From contig DCSM01000158.1 of NCBI GenBank assembly GCA_002325605.1, positions 1-7,066 on the forward strand: a stretch of 7,066 nt of DNA, given 5' to 3'. The stretch comes from Chloroflexaceae bacterium UBA1466 (GTDB lineage: Bacteria > Chloroflexota > Chloroflexia > Chloroflexales > Chloroflexaceae). The position numbers were made by a program, and so were the translations under genes. Below the pieces are notes generated by a model. The model did no database searches. It was not told the DNA's origin and worked only from the letters and a program-made list of their open reading frames with translations. Shown here piece after piece: positions 1-5,710 of the stretch. How positions within the stretch are numbered: the stretch's first letter is position 1; every line of letters begins with the position of its first letter.

Positions 1-1875
1 TTTTGGTAAGGGCAAAACGATTTTTCCTTTGCTCTCAAGCCAACGATAAGTTTGTATCTGATTATCTGGACGTGAAATACTTTCTGCTAAAGAAAAACCC
101 TCAAGATAACCCAAATCTAAATTATTGCCAAACGAGAGATGTGTTGTTTTCTGAGGCCGCAACCACTGCAAAGTTGTTTTCTGGACATTTTCACCCGCTT
201 TCTCCTCCGCAATTTTGAACAGGTCTTTAGCTTTTCGTGACTCCTCAAGCTCGCGGGCTATTGCCGCTTGCGCGATAATGGGCCATTGACTATTACTCTT
301 TCTAAGTGCATTTTTTGCTTCCTCAACCTGTCCTTGCGCTAAGAAAGCAAGCGCCAGCATCGCCCGACTAGGGGAAAAACCAGATTGAACCGCGACCATT
401 TGCTGAAATTCTTGAATTGCTAAAGCGTAATTTTCCTTTTCATAAGCTCTAAAACCTGTATTAAAATGATTTTCACGTTTAATGGCCCGCCTAACCATGC
501 TAGGATAATCACGATAAGTAAAAACTGCAAAAAGAAAACTACTTGTAACTAGCAGAAGTAAGAAGCTATGGGCTTTATGTTGCTGAAAAAGTTGAAACAT
601 TCCGCGCAGATCGCTCAGAAACCAAGCACTATAGAGCATTAGCGGCAACCAAATAGGCAATAAATAGCGCGGTTCGATGTGCATAATCAGCATCGCAAGG
701 ATATTATAGCCGATCCAGCCTAAGATAAGCCACCGAAAATGCCCTTCCCTAAGCGGAGCAGTTAAAGCCGCCAAGCCCGTTAGGGTGCAAAGAAACCACA
801 GCAAATCGCTCAAAGCCCCTAAAAACCAAACTTCGCGCAATGGTCGCCCATTAAAACTACCTTTTTGAATAAAATCCTCGATAAATTGCGCTTTCCAAAT
901 ATGTCTAAAATGTAAGGCTGCATTGCGCCAGAGCCGTTTCCAGAAAGCTCCAGGGTCTGCCTGAAACATCCTTTTGGTATCCGCTACCGCAAAGGGTTGG
1001 CGCTCGGCTTGCGGCATTTTCTTCAGAATCGAGGTACTTTGTTCCTCATAATCTGCAAGATGAAGCCACAAATTCACTGAGCTAATCGTATCAAGCAGAA
1101 TGAATTGCTGATAAAGAATGTAATTTCGGACAGTCCAAGGTAGAATAACAAGCAAACAAGGTAGCAGAAAGAGCGCAAAATTTTGCCCAAACTTCTTTAA
1201 TAGTAAAGCAAGAGCTTTATTTTTAGATTCTACCTGTTGTGTTTTTGGTTTTTCAAACGCTTCAAGGAAGAAAAATAAGCCAATAAAGGCCACACTATTG
1301 AACAAAGGGGAACGGGTAAGCGACGCAAGGCCAAGTAAAACGCCTGAAAGCGCTAAGAGATACCAATTTCGCTTGCGAGACCACCAGACAAAGAGCCAAA
1401 GATGCACGAGCCAGAGGAAAAGATAGAGATTTTCGCTGAGAAGATAAGCGGGAAGCTCAATAAGAGGGAGCCAGAAAGTAAGGAAAACAGCAAAAATCAG
1501 GCCTGCTTTAGGGTTGAAAAGATGCTTTGCTAAAGCATAACCAACGGGAATGAGTAGCGCAAAAAGCCCGCTTTGCACCACTTGAATGAGAAAGACCCCA
1601 TCAATATTACCGAGAATAATGCTTATTTTTAAGAGGAAAGCAAAGAAAAAGACGTGGAGTGGAGAGCGAATCAACCAAAAATCATCAATGTATTGCCCCG
1701 TAGTAGCAAAACGTAATGCTCTTTGGTAGTAATCGCCGTCGTCAGCCGAGGAAAACTGCGGAGTCGGTAAGCCAAGGGAAAGAAACCAAAGTCGTAAACC
1801 AAAACCAAGCACCACCAGTAATCCTAACACAAGATACGGTGGGCAACGGTAGAAAGGTCGCTGAAGCTTGAACAT
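1..1875 (-). CDS. GT-C family membrane glycosyltransferase with TPR and C-terminal beta-rich domain (3' end outside window)
   Basis: I translated this frame by hand from ATG at 1875. It stays open for 625 codons to the left edge, so the C-terminus is missing. The N-terminal two thirds is a multi-pass membrane protein of the PMT/ArnT (GT39/PMT_2-like) type. The first segment spans about residues 13-33, followed by an extracytoplasmic loop with the acidic cluster SSADDGDYY (D45, D46, D48), where the catalytic acid sits in this family. LTRSP (187-190), PWTVRNY (246-252) and HIEPRYLLP (399-407) are further family hallmarks. Residues about 470-530 resemble two TPR units. Residues about 580-625 (LDLGYLEGF..AE, then YRW) look like the beta-rich tail seen on some Chloroflexota enzymes. 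It probably transfers a sugar from a polyprenyl-phosphate donor outside the membrane; the acceptor is unknown. The start abuts the tatC stop (TAGATG) with no Shine-Dalgarno sequence, which suggests reinitiation. Its base composition is A+T-rich compared with accC. Confidence 0.85.
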   Translation of the reverse strand, partial: MFKLQRPFYRCPPYLVLGLLVVLGFGLRLWFLSLGLPTPQFSSADDGDYYQRALRFATTGQYIDDFWLIRSPLHVFFFAFLLKISIILGNIDGVFLIQVVQSGLFALLIPVGYALAKHLFNPKAGLIFAVFLTFWLPLIELPAYLLSENLYLFLWLVHLWLFVWWSRKRNWYLLALSGVLLGLASLTRSPLFNSVAFIGLFFFLEAFEKPKTQQVESKNKALALLLKKFGQNFALFLLPCLLVILPWTVRNYILYQQFILLDTISSVNLWLHLADYEEQSTSILKKMPQAERQPFAVADTKRMFQADPGAFWKRLWRNAALHFRHIWKAQFIEDFIQKGSFNGRPLREVWFLGALSDLLWFLCTLTGLAALTAPLREGHFRWLILGWIGYNILAMLIMHIEPRYLLPIWLPLMLYSAWFLSDLRGMFQLFQQHKAHSFLLLLVTSSFLFAVFTYRDYPSMVRRAIKRENHFNTGFRAYEKENYALAIQEFQQMVAVQSGFSPSRAMLALAFLAQGQVEEAKNALRKSNSQWPIIAQAAIARELEESRKAKDLFKIAEEKAGENVQKTTLQWLRPQKTTHLSFGNNLDLGYLEGFSLAESISRPDNQIQTYRWLESKGKIVLPLPK

Positions 1876-2658
1876 CTAAATTTTATTTGTGGGAACTAAG
1901 CGGGCAAGCAGAATCCCAAACTCAAAAAGAAGATACATTGGCAACGCTAAAAGCAGCAAATTGATAGGATCACCTGTGGGCGTAATGATTGCAGCTATAA
2001 TTGTTACTAACAAAAAAGCATATTTGCGATAATTAGACAATTGCTTCGCGGTCACAAAGTCCATACGGGCTAAGATATAGATAATAATAGGTAATTCAAA
2101 GATCAGACCATTTGTCAATAAGAGAGTTGTTACGGTTTGCAGAAAATCCGCCAGAGAAGGCTGGTTGGCGATCAAGGGCGAATCACTGAAACTGATTAGA
2201 AAGCGAATTGCGGCGGGAACAGTAATAAACCAGCCAAAAACTAGCCCCAGAAGGAAGAAAAACATCACAAAAGGCATAGCCAGGAAGAGATAACGTTGTT
2301 CTTTGCGCTCAAGCCCTGGGAGCAGAAAGGCAATTGTTTGATAAACAAGAATCGGCATAACGAAAACAAACCCTATTGCAAGGGCTACCGATGTATAACT
2401 CGTGAATTGCTCGGCTGTGGCAAAAACTTGAACACGAGGATAGTTTGGGTTGCCTAAAGGGAGAGGCGTAAAGGCTTCAATGATATAATCTACGAGGCGA
2501 AAGGGGCCAAAAACTAAAAACATCCCACCGCTCATCCCAATAAGTAGCCCAATTAGCACTTTTACCAAGCGCATCCGCAACTCAAGAAGATGATCCATAA
2601 GGGTCATACTGCGCGGCGGGTCACCTGGAATTGGGTTTGGCACAGATTGCCCAATCAT
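1876..2658 (-). CDS. tatC: Sec-independent (twin-arginine) translocase subunit TatC
   Basis: TatC is the multi-spanning core of the Tat translocase. It binds twin-arginine signal peptides with TatB and recruits TatA to export folded proteins across the cytoplasmic membrane. The 260-residue product matches the usual length, with six hydrophobic segments at about 33-52, 88-108, 122-144, 173-195, 211-227 and 232-252. Diagnostic stretches are MDHLLELRMRL (21-31; E26 is the conserved cytoplasmic N-terminal Glu), AFLLPGLERKEQR (110-122; E120 aligns with the signal-peptide-binding Glu of the first cytoplasmic loop) and ITPTGDPINLLLLALPM (225-241). The ATG at 2658 overlaps the TGA of the TatB-like gene as ATGA, and no clear Shine-Dalgarno sequence precedes it, so translation is probably coupled. 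An internal Met18 (MTLMDHL) is a possible alternative start that would give a more standard N-terminus. The gene ends in TAG directly against the next start. Confidence 0.96.
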   Translation of the reverse strand: MIGQSVPNPIPGDPPRSMTLMDHLLELRMRLVKVLIGLLIGMSGGMFLVFGPFRLVDYIIEAFTPLPLGNPNYPRVQVFATAEQFTSYTSVALAIGFVFVMPILVYQTIAFLLPGLERKEQRYLFLAMPFVMFFFLLGLVFGWFITVPAAIRFLISFSDSPLIANQPSLADFLQTVTTLLLTNGLIFELPIIIYILARMDFVTAKQLSNYRKYAFLLVTIIAAIITPTGDPINLLLLALPMYLLFEFGILLARLVPTNKI

Positions 2659-3278
2659 GAGGAGATTCTATCTTTGGGCTTTAGAGCGCTGGAAGGCAAT
2701 TCCCAATCGGGTGCTAAGAGCTTTTGGGCCCGCAACTGAGCTTGCAAAGCCGCTACATCTTGCGTTAGAATTTGGATTTGAAGCGCAAGATTTGCTAAAT
2801 CAGAGGAATTACTCGGCTCAACTTCTGCGACTGAAGAGCTTTCCTCCTTAGCAAGAGCTATTTCTGGTACAACCTTCTTTGCTCCAGGTCGACTTGAACC
2901 GTTTGCAACGCTAAAATTTGCAGGTTGCAAAGTGATTTCAGGGATTTCTGGAGCAGAAGAAGGCGAATTTTCAGGTGGCAAAAGTTCAAGGGGCTTAAAA
3001 AGCGAGGTAAAGGAAAGATTCGGGGAAGTTTCGGCGAGATTTAATTGCCGCTGGGCTTGGACAACTTCTTGGCGCAAGAGATTGATTTCTTGCTCCAGTT
3101 CCTGCCGCAATTGCTGGACAAGTTGCATTTCGGGAGCTTGGGTTTGCCAGGCGAGAAGGCGGCCTGTTAGTCGCCCCAGCGTGCGGGCCAGGTCAGGCAG
3201 GCGTTCGGGGCCCACAACAACCAGCGCCAGCACCGCAAGCAAGAGTAATTCAAACGGGCCAACACCAAATAGGTTCAT
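2655..3278 (-). CDS. tatB: TatB-like (TatA/B family) Tat translocase subunit with long coiled-coil tail
   Basis: This is a single-span TatA/TatB family protein of 207 residues. It begins with FGVGPFELLLL and a short transmembrane helix (about 9-22), followed by the hinge and amphipathic helix GPERLPDLARTLGRL (23-37). E10 in the helix and the GPERLP hinge resemble TatB more than TatA, and TatB is the partner that forms the substrate receptor with TatC. TatA-type function cannot be excluded, because no second TatA/B gene is in view. The tail is long: a glutamine/glutamate-rich coiled coil at about 50-83, a Pro/Ser/Glu-rich linker at about 85-158, and a second coiled coil at about 160-187. I chose ATG 3278 because it gives the standard short N-terminus. 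An in-frame GTG at 3296 would add MLVALF and lies inside a hairpin. Neither start has a visible Shine-Dalgarno sequence. Its stop overlaps the tatC start by four bases. Confidence 0.88.
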   Translation of the reverse strand: MNLFGVGPFELLLLAVLALVVVGPERLPDLARTLGRLTGRLLAWQTQAPEMQLVQQLRQELEQEINLLRQEVVQAQRQLNLAETSPNLSFTSLFKPLELLPPENSPSSAPEIPEITLQPANFSVANGSSRPGAKKVVPEIALAKEESSSVAEVEPSNSSDLANLALQIQILTQDVAALQAQLRAQKLLAPDWELPSSALKPKDRISS

Positions 3279-3288
3279 GAAAAGCGCG

Positions 3289-3318
3289 ACCAGCACGTTC
3301 AGCGAAGCGCGTGCTGGT
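3289..3318. promoter_or_regulatory. Perfect 9-bp stem-loop between acpP and the tatB-like gene
   Basis: ACCAGCACG (3289-3297) pairs perfectly with CGTGCTGGT (3310-3318) around a 12-base loop. On the transcribed minus strand it starts about 21 bases after the acpP stop and ends 10 bases before the tatB-like ATG at 3278. The downstream sequence on that strand is CGCGCTTTTC, so the T-run is not adjacent to the stem as in a standard intrinsic terminator. On the plus strand TTT does follow directly, but no plus-strand gene is visible. I infer a weak terminator/attenuator, or a structure that hides the ribosome binding region of the tat genes and lowers their expression relative to abundant ACP. 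Confidence 0.5.
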
Positions 3319-3339
3319 TTTCTGATGGCTAACGCAAGA

Positions 3340-3585
3340 TTAAGAAGCTACATGCTTTTGGATATAAGCGAGCGCATCGCCGACGGTGCGGATGTTTTCC
3401 GCATCTTCATCGGGGATTTCGAGGCCAAAACTTTCTTCCAACGCCATAATCAATTCGACTAAACCGAGCGAATCTGCGCCGAGATCATCAATGAACGAAG
3501 CATTCAACACAACTTGATCTTCTTCAACATCTAACTGTTCACCCACAATTTTACGTAACTGCTCTTCCAGATCGGCAGAAACCAT
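3340..3585 (-). CDS. acpP: Acyl carrier protein
   Basis: ACP is the small acidic carrier that holds growing acyl chains as thioesters on a 4'-phosphopantetheine arm during type II fatty acid synthesis in the cytoplasm. The 81-residue product has the family's normal length, a strong excess of Asp/Glu, and the attachment motif DDLGADSLGLVELIMALEE (33-51). Ser39 in DSL is the phosphopantetheinylated residue. Helix III and the C-terminal helix follow as IPDEDAENIRTVGDALAYIQKH. The residue after DSL is Gly, where the E. coli protein has Asp. ATG 3585 is preceded by AAAGGG eight bases upstream, a partial Shine-Dalgarno sequence. The gene is separated from nusB by 71 bases that contain a copy of the 16-mer also found before nusB, and it is followed by a hairpin. 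Its presence with fabG and accC in one window fits a dispersed fatty acid synthesis cluster. Confidence 0.96.
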   Translation of the reverse strand: MVSADLEEQLRKIVGEQLDVEEDQVVLNASFIDDLGADSLGLVELIMALEESFGLEIPDEDAENIRTVGDALAYIQKHVAS

Positions 3586-3607
3586 TACGGAGGCCCTTTC
3601 TTAACAA

Positions 3608-3629
3608 AAGTTCGCTAAACTCACTTACC
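3608..3629. repeat. Repeat copy A upstream of acpP (imperfect palindromic 16-mer plus extension)
   Basis: Read on the minus strand, 3629-3614 is GGTAAGTGAGTTTAGC. It matches GCTAAATGAGTTTACC at 4130-4115 upstream of nusB in 13 of 16 positions, in the same orientation. The wider 22-base block 3608-3629 also matches the reverse complement of 4148-4169 in 19 of 22 positions, and all three differences are transitions. The copy lies 23-44 bases upstream of the acpP start. The core resembles GGTAAA-N4-TTTACC, a dyad layout typical of a dimeric DNA-binding protein's site, but no known operator is recognised. Confidence 0.5.
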
Positions 3630-3656
3630 GGCTGCTCAGGAGAAGAACCCTAATCC

Positions 3657-4088
3657 TTATTTGACTTGACTTTGGCGCGGATAACGTTCAACAACCGTAC
3701 CTAAAACCCCATTCACAAACCGCCCTGAATTGTCGCCCCCAAAATGTTTGGCTAATTCGACAGCCTCATTGATAATCGCTTTGATCGGGGTACGCTCAAC
3801 AGAATCAAGCAGAATTTCAAAAAGTGCAATCCGCAAGACCGCTTTATCCACGCCCGGCATCTGCTCAACAGGCCAGCTTGGGGCCGCTTCGGCGATGATC
3901 TGATCTAACTGAGACCGCTGCTCCCAGACCCCGAAAGTAAGCTGATGGAGAAAGGTCTGACTCTCAGCTCTAAACTCTTCTTCCTGAAGATGTCGCTCTA
4001 AAACCTCTTCAAGCGCGTGGTTCGTAAGGTCAAGCTCAAAGAGGATTTGTAAAGCTACAACCCGAATACTATGCCGTAAGCCAGCCAC
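3657..4088 (-). CDS. nusB: Transcription antitermination factor NusB
   Basis: NusB forms a heterodimer with NusE (ribosomal protein S10) that binds boxA RNA and keeps RNA polymerase processive through rRNA operons. The 143-residue all-helical product has normal NusB length. It carries the basic N-terminal RNA-binding segment RHSIRVVALQILFELD (5-20) and the diagnostic C-terminal half: VDKAVLRIALFEILL (80-94), then TPIKAIINEAVELAKHFGG and SGRFVNGVLG (100-130). The start is GTG at 4088, giving MAGLRHS. It is supported by AAGGTG at 4102-4097, eight bases upstream. A 260-base repeat-rich gap separates it from accC, so a promoter of its own is plausible. acpP follows after 71 bases. nusB next to fatty acid genes is a gene-order observation and does not imply a shared function. 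Confidence 0.96.
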   Translation of the reverse strand: MAGLRHSIRVVALQILFELDLTNHALEEVLERHLQEEEFRAESQTFLHQLTFGVWEQRSQLDQIIAEAAPSWPVEQMPGVDKAVLRIALFEILLDSVERTPIKAIINEAVELAKHFGGDNSGRFVNGVLGTVVERYPRQSQVK

Positions 4089-4096
4089 GATAGATT

Positions 4097-4102
4097 CACC
4101 TT
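4097..4102 (-). promoter_or_regulatory. Ribosome binding site of nusB supporting a GTG start
   Basis: The minus strand reads AAGGTG, then eight bases, then GTG at 4088. This is a reasonable Shine-Dalgarno match, and it supports the non-ATG start that gives the expected NusB N-terminus. Confidence 0.6.
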
Positions 4103-4104
4103 AT

Positions 4105-4135
4105 TCCATAGTTTGGTAAACTCATTTAGCGTCAA
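4105..4135 (-). promoter_or_regulatory. Weak candidate promoter for nusB with a dyad in the spacer
   Basis: On the minus strand TTGACG (4135-4130) resembles a -35 hexamer. The only nearby -10-like sequence is TATGGA (4110-4105), 19 bases downstream, which matches the consensus in only three of six positions. The spacer is almost exactly filled by the dyad at 4115-4130. The long gap before nusB makes a promoter likely somewhere here, but this exact assignment is weak. Confidence 0.22.
4115..4130. repeat. Repeat copy B upstream of nusB (near-palindromic 16-mer)
   Basis: The plus strand reads GGTAAACTCATTTAGC. GGTAAA and TTTAGC are complementary at five of six positions around a 4-base centre. 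In the minus orientation it matches the acpP-upstream copy (3629-3614) at 13 of 16 positions. It lies 27-42 bases upstream of the nusB GTG. Confidence 0.5.
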
Positions 4136-4159
4136 AGCTGATGACTTGGTAAATGAGTT
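4119..4159. repeat. 10-bp perfect inverted repeat upstream of nusB
   Basis: AACTCATTTA (4119-4128) is the exact reverse complement of TAAATGAGTT (4150-4159), with 21 bases between the arms. The arms belong to copies B and C of the short repeat, so this is two repeat copies arranged head to head. The stem is A+T-rich and has no adjacent T-run, so it is unlikely to be a terminator. Confidence 0.55.
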
Positions 4160-4169
4160 CAACGAACTT
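4148..4169. repeat. Repeat copy C, inverted relative to copies A and B
   Basis: The plus strand begins GGTAAATGAGTTC and ends AACGAACTT. Its plus-strand reading matches copy A's minus-strand reading at 19 of 22 positions. A small perfect hairpin, AGTTC-AAC-GAACT (4156-4168), sits within it. It is the distal member of the pair before nusB. Confidence 0.5.
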
Positions 4170-4174
4170 GCTTT

Positions 4175-4310
4175 CTAGGCTGAAACCCAAGCTCTTTTCC
4201 CGCGGAGGCCCCAGCTTTAGCTGTTGGGCCACGGCTAAAGCCGTGGAATCCTAGTGTGAAACCTCCTTTTCGATCTTGGAAGCAACAGCCCTCCAGGTGA
4301 AAGGGTTTCA
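4175..4310. repeat. Direct and inverted TGAAACC repeats flanking the REP-like hairpins
   Basis: CTAGGCTGAAACC (4175-4187) and CTAGTGTGAAACC (4251-4263) are direct repeats identical at 11 of 13 positions, and they bracket the paired hairpins at 4207-4246. A third, inverted copy, GGTTTCA, lies at 4304-4310 and is complementary to TGAAACC at 4257-4263. The layout suggests a small composite repetitive element rather than unique spacer DNA. No coding potential or transposase is associated with it. Confidence 0.4.
4207..4246. repeat. Tandem REP-like palindromes downstream of accC
   Basis: Two G+C-rich hairpins stand side by side and share two bases. The first is GGCCCCAGC-TTTA-GCTG-TT-GGGCC (4207-4230), a 9-bp stem with a TT bulge. 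The second is CCACGGCTAAAGCCGTGG (4229-4246), a fully palindromic 18-mer apart from its AA centre. GCTTTAGC (4214-4221) is also the exact reverse complement of GCTAAAGC (4234-4241), so the two hairpins can refold into one alternative structure. Paired extragenic palindromes of this kind are typical of REP/BIME elements, which are mobilised by REP-associated tyrosine transposases (RAYT). They can also slow or end transcription between accC and nusB. No T-run follows on either strand. Confidence 0.6.
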
Positions 4311-4316
4311 TAGTCC

Positions 4317-4341
4317 CGGATGGCTCTAAAAGAGGTATCCG
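4317..4341. terminator. Stem-loop directly after accC, possible weak terminator or mRNA 3' end structure
   Basis: CGGAT-GG-CTCT-AAA-AGAG-GT-ATCCG folds into a 9-bp stem with a 2x2 internal loop. It begins 7 bases past the accC TAA on the minus strand. The sequence after it on that strand is GGACTATG, without a T-run, so it is not a classic Rho-independent terminator. It may protect the accC mRNA end or be part of the adjacent repeat element. Confidence 0.35.
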
Positions 4342-4348
4342 TGGCTGC

Positions 4349-5707
4349 TTAGGCTTGGCCTTTGGGGCGCTGGAGCAACTTAGCAAGATAATTGGTTGAG
4401 ACTTTGCCCAGGCAAAATTCTTTGTCTTCCAGCAGCCTAAGCTGAAATGGGAGCGTCGTTTTGAGGCCCGTGATAATACATTCACTCAAGGCCCGCCGCA
4501 TCCGACTCAAGGCTTCAGGGCGGTCATTGCCCCAAGTGATAATTTTAGCCAGCAGCGAGTCGTAGGCTCCCGGTAAGGTGTAGCCCGAATAGAGATGCGA
4601 ATCGACTCGCACACCGGGGCCGCCTGGCGGGAGAAAAAACTCAACTTCGCCACCTACAGGTAAGAAATCACGTTCTGGGTCTTCGGCGTTAATCCGACAC
4701 TCCAGCGCATGGCCCCGTATTTTAACGTCTTTCTGGGTCAGCGTCAAGCGTTCTCCAGCCGCAATCCGCAATTGCCACTTGACCAGGTCGACTTCCGTGA
4801 TTTGCTCCGTCACAGGATGCTCGACCTGAATCCGGGTATTCATCTCAATAAAGTAGTAATTATTCTGCGCGTCGACCAGAAATTCCAACGTTCCCGCATT
4901 GACGTAACCAATTGCCCGCAAGCCTCGCAAAGCCGCCGCCCCCATTTCCTCGCGCTGGGCTTGACTCAAAGCAGGCGACGGCGCTTCTTCCAAAATCTTT
5001 TGATGCCGGCGTTGCAAAGAGCAATCCCGTTCGCCCAAATGAATGGATTGACCATAAGAATCGGCCAAAACTTGAATCTCAATGTGGCGAACATCAGTCA
5101 TGTACTTTTCCAAAATCAGGTCGCCTCGCCCAAACGCCGCTTCAGATTCGGCCCGCGCCGTGGGATAGGCTTTGAGCAATTCGCTCTCTTCGTAAGCGAC
5201 GCGCATTCCTCGCCCGCCACCACCCGCCGTCGGCTTCAACAGCACAGGATAGCCAATTTGCCGCGCAAGTTCCGCCGCTTCCTCAACATTGTGAAGTTCG
5301 CCATCAGAGCCAGGAATCACGGGCACATTGGCTTGTTGCATCGTGCGGCGACCAAGCGCTTTATCGCCCATCAAGCGAATCGCTTGGGCACTGGGGCCAA
5401 TGAATTTCAGATTACAACGGGCACAGATTTCAGCAAAGTAAGGATTTTCCGAGAGAAAACCATAGCCAGGATGAATCGCGTCGCAGCCCGTAATCATCGC
5501 GGCGCTAATCAAGGCTGGGGGGTTGAGATAGGAACGGGCCGGCGCAGCAGGCCCAATACAAACTGCCTCATCCGCCAGCCGTACCGCCAGCGAATCGCGG
5601 TCCGCCTCGCTATAGGCAACGACAGAGCGCACGCCCAAATCTCGACAGGCCCGCACAATTCGCACCGCAATTTCGCCCCGATTGCCGACTAAAACTTTCC
5701 GAAACAT
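4349..5707 (-). CDS. accC: Acetyl-CoA carboxylase, biotin carboxylase subunit
   Basis: AccC carries out the ATP-dependent carboxylation of biotin on the carrier protein AccB. This is the first half-reaction of acetyl-CoA carboxylase, which makes malonyl-CoA for fatty acid synthesis. The 452-residue product matches the stand-alone subunit; it has no biotinyl or carboxyltransferase domain. The order is an N-terminal domain (FRKVLVGNRGEIAVRIVRA, 2-20), an ATP-grasp domain with K116, K158 and the glycine loop AGGGGRGM (161-168), ERDCSLQRRHQKILEEAPSP (226-245), E275 and the catalytic strand EMNTRIQVEHP (288-298), then the C-terminal domain with R338 in ECRINAEDP. All key residues occupy the same positions as, or one position from, the E. 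coli enzyme. The start ATG lies 3 bases after the fabG stop, so the two are cotranscribed. accB, accA and accD are not in the window. A pyruvate or propionyl-CoA carboxylase subunit is possible on motif grounds but less likely beside fabG. Confidence 0.95.
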   Translation of the reverse strand: MFRKVLVGNRGEIAVRIVRACRDLGVRSVVAYSEADRDSLAVRLADEAVCIGPAAPARSYLNPPALISAAMITGCDAIHPGYGFLSENPYFAEICARCNLKFIGPSAQAIRLMGDKALGRRTMQQANVPVIPGSDGELHNVEEAAELARQIGYPVLLKPTAGGGGRGMRVAYEESELLKAYPTARAESEAAFGRGDLILEKYMTDVRHIEIQVLADSYGQSIHLGERDCSLQRRHQKILEEAPSPALSQAQREEMGAAALRGLRAIGYVNAGTLEFLVDAQNNYYFIEMNTRIQVEHPVTEQITEVDLVKWQLRIAAGERLTLTQKDVKIRGHALECRINAEDPERDFLPVGGEVEFFLPPGGPGVRVDSHLYSGYTLPGAYDSLLAKIITWGNDRPEALSRMRRALSECIITGLKTTLPFQLRLLEDKEFCLGKVSTNYLAKLLQRPKGQA

Positions 5708-5710
5708 AGG

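Noticed and set aside
3..218. A 71-codon plus-strand frame at the left edge
   Set aside because: It is antisense to the C-terminal part of the glycosyltransferase frame, which stays open for all 625 codons.
2932..3462. A 176-codon plus-strand frame across the tatB-like gene and acpP
   Set aside because: It is antisense to two well-supported genes and the intervening hairpin, is Ser/Arg-rich, and has no family features.
4301..4320. GGTTTCATAGTCCC, reminiscent of a CRISPR repeat start
   Set aside because: Only one such unit is present, with no regularly spaced copies and no cas genes in the window.
4159..4485. A 108-codon minus-strand frame covering the accC end and the repeat-rich gap
   Set aside because: It overlaps accC out of frame and runs through the REP-like hairpins, so its composition reflects repeats rather than a protein.
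4709..5692. A 327-codon open frame on the plus strand
   Set aside because: It is exactly antisense to accC, whose motifs are complete. The translation is arginine-rich and shows no recognisable domain, as expected of a shadow of a G+C-rich coding strand.
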